Shown here one piece after another: positions 28,900-36,836 of a stretch of 41,536 bases of DNA; position 1 is the stretch's first letter; each line of letters starts with the position of its first letter. The stretch is from Acidimicrobiaceae bacterium (lineage in GTDB: Bacteria; Actinomycetota; Acidimicrobiia; Acidimicrobiales; Aldehydirespiratoraceae). The notes under the pieces are model-generated. The model saw nothing but the letters and a program-made list of their open reading frames with translations, did no database searches and had not been told where the DNA came from. The stretch lies in assembly GCA_026708645.1 (NCBI GenBank), contig JAPOUM010000020.1, forward strand, positions 1-41,536, in the 5' to 3' direction. Position numbers and translations under genes: made by a program.

Positions 28900-29558
28900 C
28901 AGCCAACTGTAATCCAATAGAACAGAGCAGTCGGTCGGAAAATAAGAGCATTCACAAGTTGAAACTCCTGCTTGTGGAAGGCCGAGAAGATAGTGCAGTG
29001 TTCAAAGAACTCTGCCATCACTGGGGCATTGTGGACATCCAGATCATGGAGATGAAAGGAATTGATAACCTACATGCGCGCCTTGAAGTGTTGGTGCGGG
29101 ATCCTGGCTTTCGTGCTCTACGATCCCTGGCCATAGCGCGTGATGCTGATACCGACGCTCAGAGAGCATTTCAGTCTGTGCGTGATGCGCTTAGCAAGTG
29201 CCAACCATTCAAGACAAGGTTACCATCTAAGGCGGGGGAGCGTAGCCGAAACTATCCAGCGACATCCGTGTTTATCGTGCCTGACAACTTGAGCTCCGGG
29301 AATCTGGAGACGATGCTCAACAGAACTAAAGAAGGAGACGCGACCGATGCTTGCATTGACGCGTTCTTTGATTGTCTTGGACGCGAGGCAGACTTTCAAT
29401 TATCTGGAGGCCGCCTCGACAAAGCTCGTGCCTATGCACGGATCGCAGCATCATCCAATCCGGCGCGCTCTGTCGGACATTCCGTGCAAGCCAGTGGTAT
29501 CTGGAACCTCAATCATGAATCACTGGTACCCGTCCAAAAGTTTTTGTCGGGACTGTAG
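28896..29558 (+). CDS. DUF3226 TOPRIM-like protein
   Basis: A 220-residue protein matching DUF3226, a TOPRIM-related family. The motif order fits metal binding: LLLVEGREDSAVF (Glu29), then SLAIARDADTDA (Asp83, Asp85, Asp87), then VFIVPDNLSSGNLETML (Asp130, Glu139). The C-terminus has the family ending, a Lys/Ala helix followed by SVGHSVQASGIWNLNHESL and QKFLSGL. ATG 28896 overlaps the ATPase stop (ATGA) and follows GGAGGT. Low G/C like its partner. By analogy with OLD nucleases (fused ATPase-TOPRIM) and PARIS (AAA plus DUF4435 TOPRIM), it may be the nuclease or effector released or activated by the ATPase. No experiment known to me shows this for DUF3226 pairs. Confidence 0.8.
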   Translation: MTANCNPIEQSSRSENKSIHKLKLLLVEGREDSAVFKELCHHWGIVDIQIMEMKGIDNLHARLEVLVRDPGFRALRSLAIARDADTDAQRAFQSVRDALSKCQPFKTRLPSKAGERSRNYPATSVFIVPDNLSSGNLETMLNRTKEGDATDACIDAFFDCLGREADFQLSGGRLDKARAYARIAASSNPARSVGHSVQASGIWNLNHESLVPVQKFLSGL

Positions 29559-29623
29559 GCCGATAATCTCGTACCTCTGATAAACATGATCAACCCGAAC
29601 ACGGTCTGAGGGGGTGAGGTTTG

Positions 29624-31558
29624 TCAGTGTTTCGCCGGCTGCGGGTGGGGGGCTTCGGCGGAGAGGCGGATTCCGGTAAGGAACTCATCGACTTCGCCAG
29701 GATCGATAGTGCGGCGCAGCGGCGGCAGGCCCCGCAGCAGGTCGTGGCGGTAACGGGCGGTCGCCAGCCGCGAGTCGAGCACCGCCACGACACCCCGGTC
29801 CCGCGCGGAGCGGATCAGCCTGCCCGCGCCCTGCGCCAGCAGCGTGGCCGCGCGTGGAGCGTCGATCCTGCCGAAAGCGTGCGCCCCTAGGCGGTTGCGT
29901 CGGGCGACCAGCAGCGGCTCGTCGGGCCGCGGAAAGGGGATGCGGTCCATCACCACCAGCGACAGCGAACGTCCGGGCACGTCCACTCCCTGCCACATGG
30001 TCATAGTGGCGAACAGGCAGCTCTCCTCCTCCGCAGCGAAACGGCTTATCAGCTCGCGGTTCGGCAAGTCGCCCTGACAGTAGATCCGCAGCCCCGTGGA
30101 CTCACGGACGGCGTCGGCGGCGTTCCTCATGGCCCCGTAGCTGGTGAACAGCGCCAGAGTGCGCCCTCCCGCCGCCGCGGCCATCCGTGAGATCTCCTGC
30201 TGCACGGCCTGCTTCCATCCGGGTTGCTTAGGGCTCGGCAGATGCTTCGCGCAGTAGAGCAAGCCGCAGCTGCGATAGTCGAAGGGGCTGCCCACGTCGA
30301 GGCTGTCGTGGGCGTCGTCGGGCAGCCCGAGCCTGTCGGCGAGATTGAAGGGGACGGTCGCGCTGGTGAGCACTGCCGGAGTGTGCGCCCACAGAAGCTC
30401 TCGGAGCATCGGGCCGACATCGACGGCGGCGCTCCGCCATATCGGATTCCCTTTGGATTCCTCCACCCATACGGCGTCCTCGTTGTCCGGATCGGACACT
30501 CTGGCGAGATCCTCTGCGAGCGCGGCAATGAGCCGTCGGGCCATCGCCCGCCGCGTCTCGTCGCCTTCGGCCTCGCGGACCTCGGTGCTGGACGCGTCGA
30601 GCCGTCCCCGGCAAACGGCGACCGCTTCGACCAGGTCGTCGGGAGGCGAAGCCAGCAGCGTGCCGCAGTGCGAAGCGAGAGCCTCCCGCAGAATGAGGCC
30701 CGCCTCCTCCAAGCCGGACGCAGTCTCCGAGCGCCTCACCGCCGCCCTCACCGCACGGGCTGCGTGCCTGAACCTGCCCCCGGTGATCGACACCCCGGCG
30801 GCGCCTGCCGCGATGTCCTCGAGCGTGTGGGCCTCGTCGAAGACCGCCGCGTCGTGCGACGGCAGGATGTCCGCATCGGTGAAGACGTGCAAACAGTAGA
30901 GATGATGGTTGACCACCAGCACGTCTGACTCAGCGGCTCTGTCGCGGGCCTGCTCGGCGAAGCACTCCGACCCCGCCGGGCAGTTCGCCGCGCCCGGGCA
31001 CTCCCTCCCGGACACGCTCACCGCCTCCCAGGCGCGCACCGAAGGCTCGAAGCCGAGCCCGGCACGGTCGCCGTCGCCGGTCGTGTCAGACCAGGCGACC
31101 AGCTTTGTGATCTCTTCGCGGACGCGGGCCGCTTCGGCGGCTGACTCAGCGGCGATCAGCTGCTGCTGCAGCCCGCCGCCTCCGGTCTCCCCGGCGATGT
31201 CGGCGAGCTTCTTGCGGCACACGTAGTTGGATCGGCCTTTCAGCACGGCGAACTTGAGCGGCACTCCCAGCGCCTCGGCGAGGAAGGGCAGATCTTTGTT
31301 CATCAGCTGGTCTTGGAGGGCTTTGGTGGCGGTGGCGACGACAGCCTTCTTCCCGTTGGCGGCCAGCGGCGCGAGGTAGGCCATCGACTTGCCCACTCCG
31401 GTGCCGGCCGCCACCACCAGATGCCGGCCCTCGTCGAGAGCGGACGCGACGGCCTCGCACATCTCGAACTGACCGGCCCGTTCCTCTCCGCCGCCCGGCA
31501 TCGCCGAGACGACCTCAACAAGCGTTTCGACGGCTACCTGCGATGCGCTCACGGCCAC
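29624..31558 (-). CDS. dinG: DinG/XPD-family ATP-dependent helicase
   Basis: Superfamily 2 DNA helicase with an iron-sulfur cluster, translocating 5' to 3' and acting on R-loops or damaged forks. 644 residues. Walker A is AGTGVGKS (51-58), the DEAH box is at 241-244, and the cluster Cys are 114 (NYVCRKK), 187, 193 and 199 (GRECPGAANCPAGSECF). VLVVNHHLYCLH, LTSATVP, LFTSYGAMRNAAD, MWQGVDVPG and QGAGRLIRSARDRGVVAVLD are the remaining helicase motifs. GTG 31558 gives a normal start. The 238 bases upstream (31559-31796) to the UvrD gene hold nothing I can recognise. It converges on the ATPase/DUF3226 pair. Confidence 0.9.
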   Translation of the reverse strand: MAVSASQVAVETLVEVVSAMPGGGEERAGQFEMCEAVASALDEGRHLVVAAGTGVGKSMAYLAPLAANGKKAVVATATKALQDQLMNKDLPFLAEALGVPLKFAVLKGRSNYVCRKKLADIAGETGGGGLQQQLIAAESAAEAARVREEITKLVAWSDTTGDGDRAGLGFEPSVRAWEAVSVSGRECPGAANCPAGSECFAEQARDRAAESDVLVVNHHLYCLHVFTDADILPSHDAAVFDEAHTLEDIAAGAAGVSITGGRFRHAARAVRAAVRRSETASGLEEAGLILREALASHCGTLLASPPDDLVEAVAVCRGRLDASSTEVREAEGDETRRAMARRLIAALAEDLARVSDPDNEDAVWVEESKGNPIWRSAAVDVGPMLRELLWAHTPAVLTSATVPFNLADRLGLPDDAHDSLDVGSPFDYRSCGLLYCAKHLPSPKQPGWKQAVQQEISRMAAAAGGRTLALFTSYGAMRNAADAVRESTGLRIYCQGDLPNRELISRFAAEEESCLFATMTMWQGVDVPGRSLSLVVMDRIPFPRPDEPLLVARRNRLGAHAFGRIDAPRAATLLAQGAGRLIRSARDRGVVAVLDSRLATARYRHDLLRGLPPLRRTIDPGEVDEFLTGIRLSAEAPHPQPAKH

Positions 31559-31796
31559 CGACAGTACCCAGAGGCAGGCCCGAGTCGAACAGGCGCGCAG
31601 CGAACTGCGAACGTCGGAGTCGTCGCCGCTGTCTGTCGCACCCAGAGCGCCGGCCCGAGCTGGTCAAGAGCGCAGCGCCCGAATGCAATGAAGACGCCCA
31701 ACGAATCCGCACGCATCAGGCCCAGCGCGATCGTGACGCGTGGAGCAGAGCTTCGAGGCGCCGCCCGACCCGCCGGCGCCGGGGAGCGGCGCGGGA

Positions 31797-33620
31797 TCAG
31801 CGTTGCTCGTCGCGTTTGGCTCGGAGCATCTCACGCGCCCGGCCCACGGCTGCCACATTGTCGGCCTGGCCGGTGGCGCCGCTGAAGCCCTCAGAGATCG
31901 CCTCCACCCACGGCGAGGGCGCTTTTAGGAAGGTCTTGTCGCCGTTGTGGCGCTGATCGCACCAGAGCAGATGAAGTTCCTGCTGCGCCCGGGTCACTGC
32001 CACATGCAGCAGGCGCCGCTCCTCGGCACGAGCCTCGGCGGTGCGGGCGTGGTGGATCGGCACATAGCCGTCCTCTAGGCCTACCAGATAAACGATCGGC
32101 CATTCCTGGCCCTTGGCCCCGTGGAAGGTGGTCAAGTCGACGCCGTCGCCGCGACCCAGCGCACGGTCGTCGGCCCGCAACGAGGTCAAGAAGGCCCCGG
32201 CGGTGGCGTCGGGGTCCAGCGACAGATGATCCTCGGCGAAGTCGAGGAAGGCTTCGATGAAAGCTTTGACGTCGGCTCGGGCGGCGGGTGTGTCGGCTCG
32301 GGTAGCGGGCGTGTGGCCGCTGCTGCCGGGGCCGTTGCCGATGCCGAAAGCAGCGTTGTGGCCGTCGTCGGAGGCGCCTCCGCCGTCGCCGGAGGCTTCC
32401 TGCAGCCACTGGCGCGTGTCGGCGACACAAGATGCGAGTCGGGCGTTGTCGGTCCAAGACTCTCGCACCGCTGCTATCTCAGGCCGCCGCAGCAGCCCGG
32501 TCTCGCCGGTGGTCACGACCGGGATGTTCCGCTGCAGCAGCGCCTGACGCAGCGGCTCGAGCTGTGAGTTGGTCCGGGCCAGCACCGCCTGGCGCCGCCA
32601 GCGCGATCCGGGCCGGTGACGGCGGCGGATCAGCCGAGCCAAGACCTCAGCCTCCTCAGCGCCGTCACAGACCGTGATGGTGGGGTCGCCGCCGGGCGGT
32701 CGCACGGCCGGCTGGGGCGCCCGGCCCAGGACCCGGCCCGCAGCCGTCAGCACCTCAGGGGTCGACCTGAAGTTGGTGCGCATGTGCATCACGGCGCAGC
32801 CCGGGAAGTGCTCGGCGACCGAGTCGATCAGCTTCGGGTCGGCGCCGTTCCAGCCGTAGATGGCCTGGTCGGGGTCGCCCACCACCAGCAGCGTCGAATC
32901 GGGACCCAGCCACGATTTCAGCAGCCGGAACTGCAGCGGGTTGATGTCCTGGAACTCGTCGACGAGCAGGTGTCGGTGCAGCCAGCGTTGCGCGGCTGCG
33001 TGCTGGGGCAGGGACTCCATCATTTCTGTGGCCCGTGCCAGCACATCGTCGAAGTCGAGCACTCTGCGCTTGCGCTTGGCCGCCTGGTAGTCGCCGAAGG
33101 TTCCAGCGAAACACTCGTAGCGACCCAGCGGCGCTCTCCGTCCCGCAGCCTTGGCCGCAGCCGGGTAGTCCCCAGCCGTCACCAGACGGGCTCGGCACCA
33201 GCTGATCTCCGCGATGATGTCGTTGCGCGTCCTGCGGTCAGACGAAGGATGCAACTCAGCGATGAGCTTGGCGGGGTTGTCCAGTATCTGAGGCGGACGC
33301 CGGTCGGAGTCCGCGGCGTGGCGTCGCAGCTGGGCCAGAGCAACCGAATGGAAGGTGCCGGCTTTCACTGCGCCGGCCGCGCCCAGCTGCCTCAGCCGAG
33401 ACCGCAACTCGCGTGCCGCGCGGCGGGTGAACGTCACCGCCAGAGTGCGTCTCGGGTCGATATGGCCCTGATCTGCATGCCAGGCGATGCGACGGGTCAG
33501 GACGCGCGTCTTGCCGGATCCCGCACCGGCGATCAAGCACAGCGGCGAAGCTCGGGTCGTCACGGCTTCGCGCTGTTCTGCGCTGAGGCCTGCGAGCAGC
33601 GGGTGATCGTCTCCGGTCAC
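31797..33620 (-). CDS. UvrD/Rep-family helicase (UvrD2-like)
   Basis: Superfamily 1A DNA helicase of 607 residues. Motifs in order: LSAEQREAVTT (Q-motif), CLIAGAGSGKTRVL (Walker A, 31-38), AVTFTRRAARELRSR, VKAGTFHSVAL, VLDFDDVL, LLVDEFQDINPLQF, VVGDPDQAIYGWNGADP, NFRSTPEVL, LARTNSQLEPLR, TTFHGAKGQEWPIVYLVGLE, and RRLLHVAVTRAQQELHLLW. FHGAKGQEWP and EDGYVPI resemble mycobacterial UvrD2, but the C-terminal HRDC domain of UvrD2 is missing. Between domains lies a Gly/Asp/Ser-rich low-complexity segment (about 400-445). GTG 33620 lies six bases after TAGTGT. Likely in repair or replication restart. Confidence 0.88.
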   Translation of the reverse strand: MTGDDHPLLAGLSAEQREAVTTRASPLCLIAGAGSGKTRVLTRRIAWHADQGHIDPRRTLAVTFTRRAARELRSRLRQLGAAGAVKAGTFHSVALAQLRRHAADSDRRPPQILDNPAKLIAELHPSSDRRTRNDIIAEISWCRARLVTAGDYPAAAKAAGRRAPLGRYECFAGTFGDYQAAKRKRRVLDFDDVLARATEMMESLPQHAAAQRWLHRHLLVDEFQDINPLQFRLLKSWLGPDSTLLVVGDPDQAIYGWNGADPKLIDSVAEHFPGCAVMHMRTNFRSTPEVLTAAGRVLGRAPQPAVRPPGGDPTITVCDGAEEAEVLARLIRRRHRPGSRWRRQAVLARTNSQLEPLRQALLQRNIPVVTTGETGLLRRPEIAAVRESWTDNARLASCVADTRQWLQEASGDGGGASDDGHNAAFGIGNGPGSSGHTPATRADTPAARADVKAFIEAFLDFAEDHLSLDPDATAGAFLTSLRADDRALGRGDGVDLTTFHGAKGQEWPIVYLVGLEDGYVPIHHARTAEARAEERRLLHVAVTRAQQELHLLWCDQRHNGDKTFLKAPSPWVEAISEGFSGATGQADNVAAVGRAREMLRAKRDEQR

Positions 33621-33632
33621 CGCTGCACACTA

Positions 33633-33843
33633 GAACGCGAGCGGGCGGGTGAGAGCCCGTCGCAGCGCGGCGGTGTCATTCCCGCTGGGGTTCGCTGTGC
33701 TCACGGGCCGCTCGGGCCACGGCCTCGCTCCCTATGACCGCTGCTGGCGCCCCGATCGGCTCGGCCTCTTGAACGCGTGCGGGCGGGTGAGAGCCCGTCG
33801 CGTCGTGGCGGTGTCATTACTGTGGGGTTGGTGTTCATGGTCG
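33633..33843 (+). repeat. Two imperfect copies of a ~60-70 bp direct repeat, period 138
   Basis: Copy A begins at 33633 and copy B at 33771. Both read GAACGCG(A/T)GCGGGCGGGTG followed by AGAGCCCGTCGC, then a few differences, then GGCGGTGTCATT and TGGGGTT. Each contains a small hairpin (CGGGC/GCCCG). Copy B supplies the TACTGT -10 box and start of the zincin gene; copy A has TCCCGC at that place. Nothing coding is visible between them. Confidence 0.75.
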
Positions 33844-34175
33844 ACACTGCGCATTTTGAGCGGCTCGTGGCCGAAGCTCTCGACTCGCTGCCGCCGTCGC
33901 TGGGGGAGATGATGGCGAACATCGCCGTGGTGGTGCAGGACAATCATCCCACCGAGGAGCTTCTGGGTCTTTATGAGGGGATCCCGTTGACGGAGCGCCA
34001 TGACTATGGCGGGCTGACGATGCCCGACCGGGTGACCGTCTACCGGATGCCGATTTGCGAGATCTGCGACAACGAAGACGAACTGCGCCACGAAGTCACC
34101 GTCACGGTGGTGCATGAGGTAGCGCATCACTTCGGCATAGACGACGAGACCCTGCATCAGCTCGGCTGGGGTTGA
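33831..34175 (+). CDS. Minimal zincin-like metallopeptidase
   Basis: A 114-residue protein of the zincin_1 (minimal zincin) family. It has LPPSLGEMMANIAVVVQD at the front, LGLYEGIPLTER in the middle and the zinc motif VVHEVAHHFGIDDETLHQLGW at the end (His-Glu-x-x-His plus a downstream Asp/Glu). Family members are small, widespread in Actinomycetota, and of unknown substrate. GTG 33831 lies seven bases after TACTGT and is in frame with ATG 33837, either of which may be used. It sits at the edge of a duplicated sequence and converges on the Fic gene 17 bases away. Confidence 0.83.
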   Translation: MFMVDTAHFERLVAEALDSLPPSLGEMMANIAVVVQDNHPTEELLGLYEGIPLTERHDYGGLTMPDRVTVYRMPICEICDNEDELRHEVTVTVVHEVAHHFGIDDETLHQLGWG

Positions 34176-34192
34176 CGACAGCTAGCCGACAG

Positions 34193-35356
34193 CTAGCCGG
34201 CGTCGGAACCCGCCGTGAGCGCCTCCAAGAACGGGGTGTACCTGTAGACGCGGTAGCGCTCCCGCCCGGTCACTTCCTCGACCATCCCCAAGAATGCCAT
34301 TTGATCTAGGCACCGGCCGATTGTGGTGGGAGTCGAGCCCAGCCGCTCGGACGCGTACTTGATCGTGACGATCGGCTGCTCGGCCAGCAGGTCGAGCAGC
34401 GGCCATCCGTACCTGCCGAAACCCTGATCGGCGGCGATGCGGCGATGAGTCTCGTGCAACTCCACCAACTCGACCGCCACCCGTGCCGCATCGTCAGCCG
34501 TGACAGCCACACCGGTGAGGAAGAACTTGAGCCAGCCCTCCCAGTCGCCGTGCATTCGCAAGGCGTCGAGGCGGTCGTAGTACTCGCTGCGGTTTTGCTT
34601 CAGAAAGAGGCTCAGATAGAGCAGCGGGCGGGCCAGCATCCTGCGCTGCACCAGCACAAGGGTGATGAGCAGGCGGCCCACACGCCCGTTTCCGTCGAGG
34701 AACGGATGGATCGTCTCGAATTGGGCGTGCGCCAAGGCGGCCAGCACCAGTGGCGGATCGTCGCTGTCGTTCAGAAAGATTTCAAAGTCGCGCAAAGCGG
34801 CGGCGAGGTCGTCGGGCGCCGGGGGCACGAACGTCGCGGTCTCCAGCGTGCAGCCCGCCGCGCCGATCCAGTTCTGGGTCGTGCGGAACTCCCCGGGGCT
34901 GCGCTCCTGTCCTCTGACTCCGGTCATCAATTCTTGGTGAACCCTGCGGATGAGGCGACCCGACAGTGGGAGCTCGTCGAGGAGGCCCAGACCGAGTCTC
35001 ATGGCTCGCACGTAGTTGATCGTCTCGGCGATGTCAGGTGGCGGCTCGTGCGTCCTGGCTGCGACCTCGTGCGCGAGGACGTCGTCGAGACTCGACTGAG
35101 TGCCCTCGATCTGCGAGCTGAGCACCGCCTCGCGCCGGACGTAAGAAGCGATGAACAAGCCGGGATTCGGCAGTATGTTCGCAAGTCCGTCGAGGCGAGC
35201 CAACGCCGTGGTGGCCTCCGACAGCCCTCTTATCAGGCTGTCGTCCCACCGCAGCGGCGGGTCGGGGGGCAGCGGTTTCGGCACGAATGACTCGTAGCCG
35301 TTCGGCTGCCGACGAAAGTGTCCGGCGCGCCCGCTGTCCATCATGCCGCCTTTCAT
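34193..35356 (-). CDS. Fic family protein with N-terminal inhibitory motif and winged helix
   Basis: Fic enzymes transfer AMP or other groups to protein side chains. The 387-residue protein has a Fic_N part (FIASYVRREAVLSSQIEGTQ), in which Ser80-x-x-x-Glu84-Gly85 is the inhibitory motif that keeps activity off. The Fic core, HPFLDGNGRVGR, spans 217-228 and includes the catalytic His217. The C-terminus, with LLDLLAEQPIVTIKYASERL and STPTTIGRCLDQMAFLGMV, is a winged helix followed by ERYRVYRYTPFLEAL. A DNA-binding tail suggests autoregulation. Immediately upstream lies a 93-bp-period repeat array. GTG/ATG choice: ATG 35356, or ATG 35344/35341 after AAAGGCGGC. Target unknown. Confidence 0.88.
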   Translation of the reverse strand: MKGGMMDSGRAGHFRRQPNGYESFVPKPLPPDPPLRWDDSLIRGLSEATTALARLDGLANILPNPGLFIASYVRREAVLSSQIEGTQSSLDDVLAHEVAARTHEPPPDIAETINYVRAMRLGLGLLDELPLSGRLIRRVHQELMTGVRGQERSPGEFRTTQNWIGAAGCTLETATFVPPAPDDLAAALRDFEIFLNDSDDPPLVLAALAHAQFETIHPFLDGNGRVGRLLITLVLVQRRMLARPLLYLSLFLKQNRSEYYDRLDALRMHGDWEGWLKFFLTGVAVTADDAARVAVELVELHETHRRIAADQGFGRYGWPLLDLLAEQPIVTIKYASERLGSTPTTIGRCLDQMAFLGMVEEVTGRERYRVYRYTPFLEALTAGSDAG

Positions 35357-35367
35357 GCCCCACCCTC

Positions 35368-35591
35368 GGCTTTGTTATTCTAGTGTTACAGGGTTTGCTA
35401 GATTTAGCTGCGCGGTATGGGCCTGGTAATTCCAGGATGCTGGAATAACAGCCAGCAAATCTGCCGCTTATTCTAGCATAGTGAGATTCTCTAGATTTGG
35501 CAGTGTGATATGGGCCTGGTAATTCCAGGATGCTGGAATAAGAGCCGACAGATCCAGTATTTATTCCAGAAAATAACGATTTATAGAATAA
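35368..35591. repeat. 93-bp-period tandem array with inverted motifs upstream of fic
   Basis: An AT-rich block of two full units and a partial third, period exactly 93. TTATTCTAG starts at 35375 and 35468, and TTATTCCAG at 35561. CTAGATTT starts at 35398 and 35491. A 33-base identical core (TATGGGCCTGGTAATTCC and onwards) is at 35416-35448 and 35509-35541. Each core folds twice: CCTGG/CCAGG around TAATT, or ATTCCAG/CTGGAAT around GATG (35429-35446, 35522-35539). CTGGAATAA at the core end is the complement of TTATTCCAG, so each unit is bounded by inverted boxes. It lies between the DinB-fold gene and fic, upstream of fic; an operator array is the simplest reading. Confidence 0.85.
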
Positions 35592-35621
35592 GAGATGAGG
35601 CTGGTGGGCGCTCAGGAAGGC

Positions 35622-36188
35622 TCAGAAAGGGTTGAATCCCATGCGGTTGCGGATCGACACCAGCTCGCCCAAGTGGTTGTAGCCGTGGCCGACGGCGCTC
35701 CACTGCAAGAACCAGGCCGCCGGCTTGCCGTCCCACATCGAGTAGAGCCAGTCGAACCGGTCCTCCGGGGCGCCGATGGCCTGCAGGGCCGAAGCCGTGT
35801 CGGGTCGGCTGTCCATCTCGGGCAGGCCGTGTTCGTCGAGCCAAGCCGCGGTCGAGTCGAACACCGCCAAGGCGTAGCCGCCGACCGCCTCGGGGTCGAG
35901 CACATCGGTGAGTTCGCAGTCCTCCCCCTCGGCCAAGCCTCGCCACAAGTTCTCCGCCACTCCCAGCCGGTCGGTCCAGCCTTCGACAACGCAGCCACCG
36001 CCCCGCAGAGTGCCGTTGACGGCCAAGTCATGATGACGGGCCAAGTGCCACAGCACGTAGCTGGGAGCGATTCCGCCTCCGTCGGCTCTTTGGCGCAGCT
36101 GCTGCGCTGGGATCATCTTCAGCACCCCGCCTTCGAGCTTTCCCCGCAACGTCAGCAAGTCGCCGATGATCCAGCTTCGCAGATCCAT
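35622..36188 (-). CDS. DinB-fold (mycothiol transferase-like) protein
   Basis: A 188-residue four-helix protein resembling the DinB_2/mycothiol maleylpyruvate isomerase superfamily. Metal-binding His candidates are in SYVLWHLARHHDLAVNG and VGHGYNHLGELVSIRN, which match the usual third-helix and last-helix positions. Such proteins often act as thiol-dependent transferases or hydrolases, and mycothiol use is suggested by the host type and the mca gene. ATG 36188 follows AGAAGGAAG at suitable spacing. A 13-G tract lies about 52 bases upstream. Substrate unknown. Confidence 0.68.
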   Translation of the reverse strand: MDLRSWIIGDLLTLRGKLEGGVLKMIPAQQLRQRADGGGIAPSYVLWHLARHHDLAVNGTLRGGGCVVEGWTDRLGVAENLWRGLAEGEDCELTDVLDPEAVGGYALAVFDSTAAWLDEHGLPEMDSRPDTASALQAIGAPEDRFDWLYSMWDGKPAAWFLQWSAVGHGYNHLGELVSIRNRMGFNPF

Positions 36189-36239
36189 GATCGCCTGCTT
36201 CCTTCTGCCTGTGCCGCTCGTTTGTGTGTGTGTTTGGGT

Positions 36240-36252
36240 GGGGGGGGGGGGG
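36240..36252 (+). repeat. Homopolymer of 13 G with adjacent TG repeat
   Basis: Thirteen consecutive G residues, preceded by five TG dinucleotides (36223-36232) and followed by AGTCGGGGGGAG. It lies in the 123-base gap between the PNPOx-like gene and the DinB-fold gene, upstream of the latter (C13 on its strand). Such tracts slip easily; the count may also be a sequencing artefact. Confidence 0.85.
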
Positions 36253-36311
36253 AGTCGGGGGGAGTAGTGGTGGCCGGTTCTGGTTGAGTGCGGCTGTCTA
36301 TGGCGTGAGCG

Positions 36312-36836
36312 TCATTGGGTGACTTGGACGAGGCCCCCGCTGGGAGTCCAAGCCTCGATGAGCAGATGGTCGTCTTCGACCCGCACGAGAGCAGCCCGCC
36401 TGATTCGAGCCACGAACAATTCCATGATCGACGGGTCCTCGACCGGGTAACGGTGCCCGGCCACGAACTCAGCCTGCTGGGACGCGTCGGCGCTGACTCC
36501 GACACCGCTGATCCGAGCGTCGCCTGCGGGGAGGCGCTCCGAATCGGGTGCGCTGTGCAGAGCGAAGCGAGGATCCCGATGCAGATCACGGGCCTTGAGC
36601 GATCCCGGGGTCATGGCCAGCCAAAGATGCCCCGAGCGGATCGGCGCCTCCATGCCCGACAGCCTCGGCGCGCCGCCAGGGCGCAAGGTGGCCATCACCA
36701 CATGGCGATGGCTCTCCATTCTGGCGCGCACCCGGCGAGCCAGATCGGGGGCTGCCCCCTCGAAGTCCGACCATGACACGGTCTCAGCCGTCGAGCGCGA
36801 GCTGCCGCTCACGGCGTCGCCCATGTCGTCATTCAT
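36312..36836 (-). CDS. Pyridoxamine 5'-phosphate oxidase-like flavin/F420-binding protein
   Basis: A 174-residue split-barrel protein: ARRVRARMESHRHVVMATLRPGGAPRLSG, quoted in part, then HLWLAMTPGSLKARDLHRDPRFALHSAP. These match the PNPOx-like superfamily, whose actinobacterial members bind FMN, F420 or haem. The later VGVSADASQQAEFV and FVARIRRAALVRVED fit the second half. ATG 36836 is chosen. Upstream, TAGATT (36873-36868) is followed six bases later by a GTG that opens a seven-codon frame (MDGTRGR) ending one base before this ATG, so a coupled leader peptide is possible. GTG 36848 is an alternative start. Confidence 0.72.
   Translation of the reverse strand: MNDDMGDAVSGSSRSTAETVSWSDFEGAAPDLARRVRARMESHRHVVMATLRPGGAPRLSGMEAPIRSGHLWLAMTPGSLKARDLHRDPRFALHSAPDSERLPAGDARISGVGVSADASQQAEFVAGHRYPVEDPSIMELFVARIRRAALVRVEDDHLLIEAWTPSGGLVQVTQ

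Noticed and set aside
26899..29558. Treating the truncated ATPase as a third component of the island system
   Set aside because: It is on the opposite strand, G/C-rich like the chromosome, and broken; nothing links it functionally to the pair.
35368..35591. CRISPR array upstream of fic
   Set aside because: The period is 93 with internal palindromes, only two full units, and the variable parts between cores are related to each other rather than unique spacers.
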